Shown: one piece after another, positions 44,701 through 55,269 of the stretch
Numbering within the stretch: the stretch's first letter is position 1
Layout: the number at the start of each line of letters is the position of its first letter
Assembly (NCBI RefSeq): GCF_000005505.3
Contig: NC_016133.3
Span: forward strand, 28,761,008-28,825,007
DNA length: 64,000 bases
Direction: 5' to 3'
Source of the DNA: Brachypodium distachyon
Lineage: Eukaryota > Streptophyta > Magnoliopsida > Poales > Poaceae
The notes under the pieces: generated by a model
The model's database searches: none
Told to the model about the DNA's origin: nothing
What the model saw: the letters and a program-made list of their open reading frames with translations, nothing else
Translations under genes and position numbers: made by a program

Positions 44701-47700
44701 TGGTGACAAAAAGATTGTCATTGTGGGCATTTTTGCCGTCTTCATAACTCAACTTTGACTGCTGCCATATATTTATAGAACTTAGTAAGTTATAATAAAG
44801 TGAAAATACTTCTAGATGAATCTACTCCTATTGTTTTTGTATGTTCATTTGAGATTCTCAGTACTCATATAGAGATAATGATACTTCGATAGCTAGTTTA
44901 GAAAGTTTGTCTGCACACATAATGATACTTTGTTCTATTGGAGGGAGACTAATAATCGTAGAGATAACTACGGTAGACATGTATGGTCCCATTCCAGGTC
45001 CCAGTAGCATTTATTGCTTAGTAGGCTACTGTCGACCTTTGGAATTAGAGGTTTGAGAATCTCTCTTTCCTGTCTTGCTCATACAATATGCATTTATTCT
45101 GGTCTTGTCTGTAATATAATATAATAATATCCACTCTTAAGTTGCCTTTGTAAGAAAACCCCATTTGATTCACTCCGCAAATATCTTGGTGCATGTCTTG
45201 TTGTCACTTATGTCTGTTCAATCTAATTTTTTTTGCCACTTCTCGAGATACCATGTTAAGATACCCCATCTAGCCATCTATCCCAAAAGACCAATCTGAT
45301 AGGAAGAGGAGACATGATACACTTAACAACTATGTCCATGGTAATTTTATATTTTTTAACCATTTGCAGGTCATGTTCAGTACAGATGGATATGCTTTTC
45401 CGGAGACATATTATCTAGGTATAATCAGCAGTCCCTTTAGTTTTTCTTTTTTGACGGGCACCCTTTAGTTATTTCATAAGGTGATCAAAGATCATTATGT
45501 GTCCAGTATAAGTGTTAGATATCTTATCAGAAACTAAGATGTCTGAATAGTATCTTCTCATGGTAGGGAGAAAACTTTTTGACCGCTACAAATGGAAAAG
45601 CAAATAAAATTTTGGTGCCAGACCTTATATGTATACACTAAACTTGTAGTGAAAACATGGAAAGTTATGCCGAAGCACACAAGAGTGTTCATGTAGTTCT
45701 TGTGTTCATGTGTTAATTTATAGTTTGTGCTGATTTACAGGTGCGAGAAGGGCACGCGATGTTGTTTACCATGTCCTATCAGCAGCATGTGAAGATGGTG
45801 ATCTTAGCATTCAGGAAGCTATTGAAGCAGTTGATGACATCTTTAGAAGAAATGCATTGGATCTTTACAAGATGAATGTTGCCAATGGAACAATCCATCA
45901 GAAAACTACCATATCTAACAGTAGGATATCATCATCTTCCGTTGAGAAAGATGTGCTCTTCGTTCGAATTGTCTGGAATGATGCTTCAGGTCAACATAGA
46001 TGCCGTGTAAGAACATCTTTCCAAGCAAATTCTACATGGTTAACACCATGCAATGTTGTTTTGCCGTCGATCATTTCTTGTTGTTTTATGGACTAAAAGT
46101 TATCTGTTATGAAATTGTCCTGGCTACACACATAGACAATGGTTAGCATGAACTTTTTTTTTTGGATGAAGTTTAGCATGAACTTTGTTTGAAGATCACC
46201 TACAAGCTGTTCTGTTCCAATAGACAGTCCGTAGATTTCTTAAACTACTTAATACTGCATACTGTTCTGTGTGCGTGTGTGTCGACGGTCTGGTTACCCC
46301 CTGAGCATGGAATTATTTCTTAGATTAGAATTTCTAATACTCACAAAAAGACTTGAGAAAATAAAACTTCACTTTCAGGTCGTGCCAGCAGGAAGATTTT
46401 ACGAGATTGCAAGGAACAAGGGTGTTGGTCTGACTTTTGCATCAATGGGAATGACTTCCTTTTGTGATGGCCCAGCTGATGGGACGAACCTGACTGGTGT
46501 AGGCGAGATCAGGCTTGTGCCAGATATGTCAACACTTTTGAGGCTCCCATGGTAAATTTGCAATGCTTTGCCGGTACTTCTTTCAACTGCATCATCCATT
46601 ATGACTTTAGTTTTCTTTTCTTCACTACTCATTGGTCTTGGAGTCTTTGTTCCCCTCGCACCATTCACTACCAGGTCATATGTCAAATAACTTTATTTTT
46701 TATATACTGACTAAAAAAAATACTACGGTGTGCTGCAACTAGTACTCATCATTAAATTGAAACCTAATTTCTGGCAACCTCAAAAGTTATAGAACAATTT
46801 GAATAGCTTCTTGTTTGGTGACAACAGTTGGGTGACAAGAGGTCAATTCTGCAAACTTAGTACTCCCTCCGATCCATAAAAAGTGTCTCCCATTTTGTAC
46901 TAAGTTAGTACAAATTTTGTACGAAGTGGGCGACACCTTTTATGGATCAGAGGGAGTAAATCATTATTTATGGAAAAGCATGAACCTGTGGTTAAATAAA
47001 TGGTAGTTTACTCCTGTTTGAAGGTCAAGACGCGAGCAAATGGTGATGGCTGACATGCAAATAAGGCCTGGAGAACCCTGGGAATATTGTCCTAGAAATG
47101 TCTTGAGAAAAGTCACGAAAGTTCTGCTAGATGAATTCAATGTGGTAAGAATAACCCACAATTTTGCCAACATAACTTTTGAAGGCCATTTTTTTCTCTT
47201 GAGTTCAATAGGTGCACTTCTTTTGGTATTTATGCTCAGTTATTTGTTCTTTGTAGACAATGAAGGCAGGTTTTGAGAATGAGTTTTATCTCCGCAAAAA
47301 ATTAGTAAGGTAGCTTTGCCTAACTCAGTATAAATAAAATATATTGACAGATGCGTATTCTTTATGTGATCGAAATAAAAAAATTCTGCAGTGAGGGACA
47401 CGAGCAATGGGTTCCATATGATAATAGCAGTTACTGCTCAACTTCATCATTTGATGGTGCCTCTTCTATACTACAAGAAGTATATTCTTCTCTTAAGGCG
47501 GCAGACATTGTGGTTGAGCAGGTAAGAAGTGAATATACCCCAAAAGGTCAACAAAAAATATTATAGGCACACAAAGTTTGAGATCAATTGTTAACCTTGT
47601 GAGTATATGTAACGTAATGATTTAGCGATTGAGTTTTTTCTGTGTTCACATATACTTGTTTCTTCTGAAAAGCTGCATGCTGAAGCTGGGAAAGGGCAGT

Positions 47701-49554
47701 TTGAGGTAGCCTTGAAGTATGTGCTGTGCACTCTTGCTGCTGACAATCTGATATATGCTCGTGAGATTATTAAATCAGTTGCTCGAAAGCACGGATTGAT
47801 AGCAACGTTTCTTCCAAAGTAAGTTCGCAGATCAACATAGCATATTCATATACCATCTGGTTTCGACTTTCTATTTTCCGCACATACACAAGTCATCTTC
47901 TTGGAGACTGGAGACCAACAAGTTTCACAATTTTGTAATCGTAAGTGAAATAACTGTGAAGGGGGCGCAAGGTATCTGTCTATATTGGTTGTAAAGGAAT
48001 CCAGTTGTTTTTAATAGAGGAAGAGAACTGAAAAGAGCTACTCCCTCTGATCCAAATTTGTCGCAGCTTTGTCTAGATACGCATGACGCGTCTAGATACA
48101 TGCGTATCTAGACAAAGCTGCGACAATTAATTTGGATCGGAGGGGGTACTTTTTATCAAATAATGCTTTCGTGTATCGAAACTATAAATAGCATCAATCA
48201 TCTGTCACTTGCCTTTCTTGTCTCTGATGCTTTATTCTACTTGACAATTTTCAGACCTGACATGAATGATATCGGATCTGGTTCTCATGTGCATCTTAGT
48301 TTATGGAAGAATGATCAAAATGTTTTTATGGGATCAAATGAATACAATTTCTATGGAATGTCTAATGTTGGAGAACAATTCCTTGCTGGAGTATATCATC
48401 ATCTTTCATCAATCTTGGCGTTTACCGCTCCTCACCCTAACAGGTAATTTCTTCCTGCAAAGGTTGTAAGAATCCACCTTAACTCGATAATGATTTCGAT
48501 GACGCAATTTACTACTCCCTCCGTCCCATATTAAGTGACTCAAATTTGTCCAGATTTGGATGTATCTATGCCCAAAAAGTGTCTAGATATATGGGACGGA
48601 GGGAGTATTTGTTTTTGCATAAGCTTAGTGATACATTAAAGATGGCAAAGCATATATTTCTCTAGAATATGGATAGAGCAGTTTGCTACTTGTTGAAAAA
48701 AATATCTGAATCTGGAAACAGCCATTTCGATAATATGGTCATTGGCTTCTCTGTATGTAGCTACGATCGAATCCAGCCAAATACATGGAGTGGAGCTTAT
48801 CTATGCTGGGGGAAAGAAAACCGGGAGGCTCCACTGAGAACCGCATGCCCACCTGGTGTGCCTCTCGATTTGGTCAGCAATTTCGAAATTAAATCATTTG
48901 ATGGGTGCGCAAATCCACACTTGGGTCTTGCTGCTATTGTTGCTGCTGGGATTGATGGGCTCAGGAGAGGCCTTAAGTTGCCTGAACCAATTGGTATGGA
49001 CATTTTAGTTACCTTGCTACCATTTGCGGAAAAATGCCCCTACAAATATTTTCAGCCTGTGATGTGATCCTTGCAGGAACTTGTACATATATCTCTCGAA
49101 TTATATATTTATTTATGTCCGGAATTAGTTTTCTTTTATATCTGATGTGTCTTGTGTCTCTTGCAGAATCAAATCCTGCAGATTATGCTTCGAAGCTCAA
49201 AAGGCTGCCACAGGACCTGCTGGAATCTGTAGAATCACTTGCTACAGACAAAACTTTACATGAACTTATTGGTGATAAACTTATTACGGCTGTTATAGCT
49301 GTGCGAAAGGTTAGTTCTCCAAGTTTTATTTCCTTCACTTCTTGTTTGTTTTTTGGCGCTTCTGCCATGTTTTTAATTATAATTCTATAATTATCAAAAA
49401 TAAATGACACTTATATTGGCTTGCTTTCTTTTCGTGGAATAATTTGGGTGCATGCCTCACTATTTTGACTTCTTCGATATATTTTTTCCAGGCTGAGATT
49501 GATCACTACTCGAAGAACCCAGGGGCATTCAGCGATCTCATTCACCGCTACTAA
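41773..49554 (+). CDS. Nodulin/glutamine-synthetase-like fusion protein (NodGS, FluG-like)
   Basis: The gene has 18 exons: 41773-41940, 43070-43321, 43651-43718, 43799-43914, 44026-44131, 44223-44379, 44457-44552, 45370-45418, 45741-46006, 46379-46551, 47024-47144, 47257-47309, 47392-47521, 47673-47818, 48255-48443, 48761-48993, 49167-49309 and 49492-49554. They total 2529 nt and encode 842 residues, close to the Arabidopsis homologue At3g53180 (about 850). Residues 1-390 are an amidohydrolase-like domain (metal-type VDAHAHNLV at 18-26; VGLKSIAAYRSGLEID; VYLDFGLAIPKLS). Residues about 402-842 are a glutamine synthetase domain (FENEFYL near 530, GSGSHVHLSL near 644, NSYDRIQP near 697). Introns are GT-AG except intron 3 (AT-AC). 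The Arabidopsis homologue is a soluble protein linked to root growth and flagellin responses. The GS flap residue is not Glu, so ordinary glutamine synthesis is doubtful. Confidence 0.95.
43719..43798 (+). other. AT-AC (U12-type) intron 3 of NodGS
   Basis: Exon 3 ends ...CTCAAATC; the 80-bp intron starts ATATCCTCC and ends TTTCTCAC, before AGTTGCCAAC. Only this junction gives the expected KLKS-VANKIVGLKS sequence. The U12 branch-point-like CCTTAACT lies about 11 bases before the AC end. A GT donor further on (ACTG|GTGATT) with the neighbouring CACAG would put the rest of the gene out of frame. Confidence 0.85.
46863..46956. mobile_element. Stowaway MITE in NodGS intron 10
   Basis: CTCCCTCCGATCCATAAAAA and its inverted counterpart (CTCCCTCTGATCCATAAAAG) are flanked by TA on both sides. 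It is 94 bp. Confidence 0.88.
48041..48146. mobile_element. Stowaway MITE in NodGS intron 14, near-perfect foldback
   Basis: CTCCCTCTGATCCAAATTTG and its inverted counterpart are flanked by TA. The arms continue inward with TCGCAGCTTTGTCTAGATAC and its reverse complement, so most of the 106 bp can pair into one hairpin. Confidence 0.9.
48515..48605. mobile_element. Stowaway MITE in NodGS intron 15
   Basis: CTCCCTCCGTCCCATATTAA at the left and ATATGGGACGGAGGGAG at the right are flanked by TA. At 91 bp it is a shortened member of the family seen at 16226. Confidence 0.87.
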
Positions 49555-49719
49555 GCTGAGTTAACTTTGTTTCAAGATCACTTTTGGTGTCGCTGAAGGG
49601 TTACGTCAACAAACAATGTTGTTGCCCTTCAAATTGCTTATTCTCATGACTGAACTTGTAGTTCTCAGTATTTTGCAGTTCATAATAAAGGGATTTTAAA
49701 ATTAAATATCTGTTTTTTC

Positions 49720-50965
49720 TAGAATACGCCTAGACAGGCGTATCATAAATATAAGAAGAATTACTGCGACGCGGTTACATGCCCGGAGGCCTTAGCATTA
49801 GGGATTACTCGTTTACATTCCATGACTCACGCACCCTTACAAAGGTGTTAGGGTCTTATCCTTAAACAAGCCCGCACTCTCCCAAGCGGCGCCTTCTTGC
49901 TCAATAGAGTGAGCCACCATCGACACGCACGAACGAACCCCCTCGAAAACAATCGCATTCCGGTGTCGCCAAAGGCACCTGAGGATGATTCTCGCAGCGA
50001 AGTCCTTGCGAGTTCTTCGGTTGCCAAAATGCAGACCGGACCACCACTGCATCAAGCCAATCTGACCATCCGGCACCAGATCCAGTCGCCTCCATCTCCT
50101 GAGGAAGATGTCCCAAATCTGTCTGGCGAAGAAACACCCGACCATAAGGTGGGAAATGGTCTTAGGTTCCTGGTCGCAGAAGGGACAATGTGCCGGGTGC
50201 GGCATACCACGACGACTCAAACGGTCAGCCGTCCAACAACGGCCTCTAAGAGCAAGCCAAATGAATACCTTGCAACGGCTCGGTGTCCTAAAACTCCAAA
50301 GATCGTCGGCACATGGGGCAGCCTCTCTCCCGGAGAAGAAAGCGCCATAGGCCGAGGACGCCGTGTATAAACCGGATCGGTCCAAGTTCCACCTGAAGAC
50401 GTCTTCATCCGGTGACAGTTCCACCGCCCGAACCAGCTCCCAAACTGCAAAGAACTTGCCAAATTCCTGGTCAGCAAGAGAGGCACCCACGCCATGCACC
50501 CAAGCATTGTTGGTCAAGGCATGAGCAACCGAGATCTTCCTTGCGCTAGGAGTCAAACGGGCAGACAAGGTTGGAACAATCAGATCGAGGCTCACACCAT
50601 CCAACCAACGGTCGATCCAGAACAGTGTGCGCTGCCCATTGCCACCGAGAGACTGTGACAGCCGCATGAAACAGGTCAAGCGACTGATCCGAGACTTGCA
50701 GATTAAGGTCAGCCCACGGTCTCGCACTGTCCGTCCTTTGGAGCCAGCACCATCTAGCTCTCAACGCCACATTTAGTAGCCGTAGGTTTTGAAGACCTAG
50801 GCCACCCATCAATTTCGAAGAGCAGACCGAGTCGCACGCAACCAAGCAATGTCCACCATGAACGTCGCGACGACCCTTCCAAAGGAAACCACGGCAAATC
50901 TTTTGAATGTTCTCAATGAGTTTCATCGGAAGGTCCAGGGATACATTGGCATAGACCGGCATGGC
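49720..50965 (-). mobile_element. 5'-truncated LINE
   Basis: The minus strand reads the end of a LINE reverse transcriptase (VSLDLPMKLIENIQKICRGF, KLMGGLGLQNLRLLNVALRA) and then, after a frameshift near 50660, the C-terminal zinc-binding region in an 890-nt frame ending at 49837. This contains LGGNGQRTLFWIDRWLDGVS, CWTADRLSRRGMPHPAHCPF, CDQEPKTISHLMVGCFFARQ and CLWRHRNAIVFEG. Similarity starts abruptly at about 50965 (MPVYANVS), typical of 5' truncation during LINE insertion. The 3' end carries a short A-run and a small hairpin near 49724-49743. It sits just behind the NodGS stop codon. Confidence 0.88.
49724..49743. repeat. Perfect 8-bp stem hairpin at the LINE 3' end
   Basis: ATACGCCT and AGGCGTAT are exact reverse complements around the loop AGAC. 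On the minus strand it is followed one base later by CTAG and a run of A. Confidence 0.7.
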
Positions 50966-50999
50966 TATGTCTCCATTTTTCGAGGGAAACTTAAACATC

Positions 51000-51693
51000 C
51001 TTTGGCTATGTCTCCTGTAAGCATATATTACAATATAATAAACCAAAAAAAGGTCAGTGTTAAACTTAATCGGCTTAAAACAGAAGTACTGGTTTTACTG
51101 AATCCTTCATTTTCAAATAATCAGATAAATGTGCCAGCTCTTTTAAAAGATCCAAGAGATACCTATTCCCTCCGATCCATATAAATGTCTCAAATTTATA
51201 ATGAGACAATAAGTGTCTCAGAACAACTTTGTACTAAATTATGGATTAGAAGGAGTACTCAAAGAAACTGTCCGTATATGCCGAGAAATTTACAGGACTC
51301 ACGAAAGAAAATCCTGATGTTAATTTGCTTCCTCTGAACGTCTGCGGTGTGACTGACGAACCAATTAAAACCTTGTTGACGAGCTTTCCCATCCCTCACG
51401 GAAGAAAAAAACCAAATAATTCTTCCATTTTCATTGCCAACTGAACTCATTACAAGTGTGACCATGAAACCTCTACAGAGAGAGAGAGAGAGAGAGATAG
51501 TGGACATGACGTTCCCTCTGTCCTTTGTACAAACCAATTTTAATCACTCTCCAAAACCCCAACGACTGCTTCTTTCCCCACCCTTTTTACTCACAGACTG
51601 TCTAGATATACAACTCATGTACAATGAGCACGCAACAGTAGCTACAGTTGCCTGCGATGGAAGAGATAGCGAGCTCTGTCATGCGGCACGGAT
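51000..51693. other. Intergenic DNA between the LINE and RABC
   Basis: No gene was seen. A MITE lies at 51166-51255 and a short GA microsatellite at about 51477-51497. The right part should contain the 3' UTR of the Rab gene (minus strand). Confidence 0.5.
51166..51255. mobile_element. Stowaway MITE
   Basis: TTCCCTCCGATCCATATAAA and the inverted CTCCTTCTAATCCATAATTT are flanked by TA; the termini are degraded. It is 90 bp. Confidence 0.75.
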
Positions 51694-54600
51694 CTATTGA
51701 CAGCATCTACCACCATACTTTGCATGACTTTCCTGCTGCTGTTTCAGGATGTTCCTCTTGACGACCGACGAACAGCCTTCCTCCAAGAGACTTGGAACCT
51801 CGAGAATCTGCATGATGGCAAAACCGATAGTTTTATGATGCATATGAGCTGGCTTACTAGAAGAAAAAACAACCAGCAAACTGAAAATGCAGCCAAATTC
51901 TTCAGCTGTGTTCCCATGTTCCACATCTGCTTAATTGTATAAAAAAAAAAATAACTCCACCTGCAAAGGGGTAAGCCAACCCCCAGGCATTTGCATTAAG
52001 AAGAAGAACTTCTCACGCATAAAAAATTTTAACCCCAGGCTGAAATTCACTCCCACAAGGAGTGGGACTCTGGACCTGAGGAGTGCTACTAGAGTTGTTC
52101 CTTAACCATTACGCCAAGGGCTCATTGGCATTAATTAATTGTATACCAGATTTAAGAATTTAACAAGTTTATGGATCATAATATCTCTGGAGTCCTTACC
52201 TTCAGTGTGAGTTGTTCAAAGCAGTTCTCGACATTTTCTCGTGTTTTTGCACTGCTTTCAAGAAACAGACATCCAGATTCTTCTGCAAAGGCAAGACCTT
52301 CTTCTCTTGTGACTGTTCTTTCATCGTCCTGCAAGATGGAACCATCAAAACTAAAAGTAAAAAAATAAATAAGAAAGAATGAGATCGCAACATATTCAGA
52401 AAAATAATAGTTCATGTTTTGGGAAAAAATGATACCTTGTCAACTTTGTTTCCAACAAGCATTTTTATGCAGTCTTTGTTTGATGAGTTCGAGTCTATTT
52501 CCTTAGTCCATACATCAGCCAAATTTGTGAAGCTCTCTCTCTTCGCGACATCATATACTAGGAGTGAAACACAAGAACGATTTTAGATCTTAACCGGCTT
52601 TTGAGCATGAAAAGAAAAATACAAGGGGCAAGATAAAAGAGAAATTCAAGTTAATTTACCACCAAAAAGTTATTATGGATCGGAGGCCTCCATTTCAAAA
52701 TATAAGAAGTCAAAACTTTGTCCTAAGTCAAACTTCTTCAAGCTTGACCAAGTTTATAGAAAAAACTACTAAGATCTACAATATCAAATGAGTATACTAT
52801 GAAAATATATATAATGACATATTATTTAATAAAACTAAACTGGAGTTCAAGATGTTGGTAGATTTTTTTATAAACTTGGTCAAATTTGAAGAAGTTTGAC
52901 TTAGGACAAAGATAAGACTTCTTATATTTAGGAACAGAGGTAGAAGTTGTCAACCTAGGCTCATGTTTTCATACTCACCATGACCTGATTAGTAGGTACT
53001 CCCACCGATCCATATAAGTGTCGGGGATTTAGTACAAACTTGTACTAACTTTGTACTAAATCCCCGACATTTATTATGGATCACAGGTAGTAGTTTGTGC
53101 TCATTAACTTCTGATAATTTCAGGCATTTCAAGTAACACAGTTGATTTAGGTCATCGAAAGAGAAATCATCAATACAAATAAAAATACAAGAGAATGTTA
53201 GTACTACAGGAAATAACCATCTACATATTTCAGCACTGAGTATCAGACAATAGATCAACCCACATAATTTTATGGCATATTTAAAATTGACATCAGGTTA
53301 GCACAGTAATATTTGTACGAAGTCAAGAACAACTAAGAATTATTATTACCTAGAATAATGCCTTGAGCACCTCTGTAGTAGGAACCAGTGATTGTCCTAA
53401 ACCTCTCTTGGCCAGCTGCAAAGCAACAGAAAATGACTTTCCAGGAGATTTAAAATATCATAGATGCCATGACATAATTCATGTTCTCTGCAGATAACTA
53501 AGACACCTTCTAGTAGCACTGCAATCCTAAGAGGTGGGTAATATGGTGAAGCAAAGAATTGTTTAGGACAGAGAACTGGAGTGGGGTTACACACTTGAAA
53601 AGTTGAAATATTGGAACCTCTGATGTCAATAAGGCAAGGGGTAACATGGACGATACCAAAAAATTTAAGCATAAAGCACAAAGTGGGATCACAAATCTGT
53701 GAATTTGAGCATCCAGCAGCAATGATGATGTTAGGGTAGGGTAGGGGCAACATGGTGGAAAAACTCCCAGACAAATTATGTGCAAAGAAAACTATGCAAA
53801 TGCTGGTGGCAATGATGGCAGAGAAGGATGTGAGGTCAAAATGACTACAAAGCAAAGTCTAGGTGATTTCCTTTCTTGGTTCATCTTAATCTGCACTTGT
53901 AGTTTCGCATGTTCAAACATTGTTGCACCACTATGAGGAAATTCAAACAACTTGTTCTTGTGCCAGGTAAGTTTTGCATACATAACCATTTTCTCGGAGA
54001 CTGGAGTTATGCATGCTAGTGCCAGCTGCCAAAGACCATAATTGAACCATTGAACAACGAGAGGCAATTGTGAACTCACCAGTATCCCATATAGTCAGCT
54101 TCAGTTTCTTTCCACCAACAGTAAGGAACTTAATTTTAAAATCAACTCCTAGCAATCAGTGTGAAACAAAAGTTAGAACACAAGTGAAGTATACATTTAA
54201 AACAAAAACTGCATGCACAAACCACGCAACATACTCATACTTCAACACTTCTCATAACCTCTAGGCTGCTTCAGGCCTAAGAGCCTAAGAGGTAGACTAG
54301 AGTGGGCAACAATATACTATTTTTTTACAGTTGTGCAAGCCAGGTCTTGAATTGCTCAGGATATTTTGTCTCCGCAAAATCTTGAGTTGCATAAAGTTCA
54401 CCCATAAGACTAATCTGGGAGGAAAGGTGGATAACATACTCATTGTAGCGGGAAGGAAATACATAAGATCATGTTTGGAGTTGGGACCATTCCCGAAGAT
54501 AACAGACAAGTTAAAATAACGGTAGCTTGAGATAGGAAACAAGGTAGTACTAGTACTTTTTGTTTAGTGGGTAATCAGGTTTTCTTGCACAAGCGTAAAT

Positions 54601-55269
54601 CACTTTGCTATCGTCCCAAATAGTTTCACAATCTCAGTATTTCTTATAAACGGGTCGATGGGGACCAACTTATTAGCTGCAAATAAGACCAACTGTAAAG
54701 TCCATAAGGGTAGCATCATTGGAAAATAAATTCCAGCCCAGGCCAACCAACAACAAGAAAGTCGGGACAATTCAGCACAATCTAAAGCAGCGAACAGCTC
54801 GGACATTAAAAAGGGAAAAAAGGTTTGTTCACCAAAATGGGCGGAGAATCGCCCATGTCTACCAACTACGCTGTACTCGTCGTCCGCGGGAAGCAGACAA
54901 CGGAAGGATCGCCCCATGGATACCGGTCGTGGTATTAATTGGGCAGACTTTGAAGCAGAGACAAGCTGAAGCGATACGCGAGCGTACAACAGAACGAGCC
55001 CTCTGGCGGGTTAGTACTTCTGCCAAATACAGCGAGACAGCGATCGGCTTCCATGTTCCATGACCTTCGGAACTTGGCGTGGCGTGGCGTAGGGAAACGT
55101 GCGGAAGGGACGTACCGATGGTGGGCGTGATGTCGTCGTCGAGGGTGGCGGCGGCGACGAAGCTGACGAGGAGGCTGCTCTTGCCGACGCCCGAGTCCCC
55201 GATGAGCAGGATCTTGAAGGAGCACTCGTAGGCGCTGCTTCCCCCCGCCGTACCCGGCGACAGCCCCAT
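51694..55269 (-). CDS. Rab GTPase of the RABC (Rab18-like) subfamily
   Basis: Six exons, 55269-55116, 54148-54080, 53415-53350, 52557-52436, 52328-52200 and 51807-51694, total 654 nt and encode 217 residues. All G-box motifs are present: GDSGVGKS (residues 24-31), TPTIGVDF (switch I), WDTAGQE (about 71-77), VGNKVDK (about 131-137) and SSAK (about 162). The effector stretch [17 protein letters not shown] and the long exon-4 helix [16 protein letters not shown] are typical of plant RABC proteins. The C-terminus is CCQ, a geranylgeranylation site of the CC type, so it is a membrane-associated switch of vesicle traffic. The start at 55269 is the first ATG of the frame. Whether it is the C1 or C2 type was not resolved. 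Confidence 0.95.
52685..52943. mobile_element. Stowaway-type MITE in RABC intron 3
   Basis: The outer parts (CCTCCATTTCAAAATATAAG and the reverse complement of the right end, CCTCTGTTCCTAAATATAAG) are inverted, followed inward by long complementary arms (GTCCTAAGTCAAACTTCTTC and counterpart). The TA duplication is not clear on the left. Confidence 0.75.
52999..53079. mobile_element. Stowaway MITE in RABC intron 3
   Basis: CTCCCACCGATCCATATAAG and the inverted CTACCTGTGATCCATAATAA are flanked by TA. The inner arms GTCGGGGATTTAGTACAAA are almost perfectly complementary. It is 81 bp. Confidence 0.85.

Noticed and set aside
52040..52135. Possible tRNA-like or SINE-like phrase in the RABC last intron
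   Set aside because: No cloverleaf with matching stems or A and B boxes in the right spacing could be drawn.
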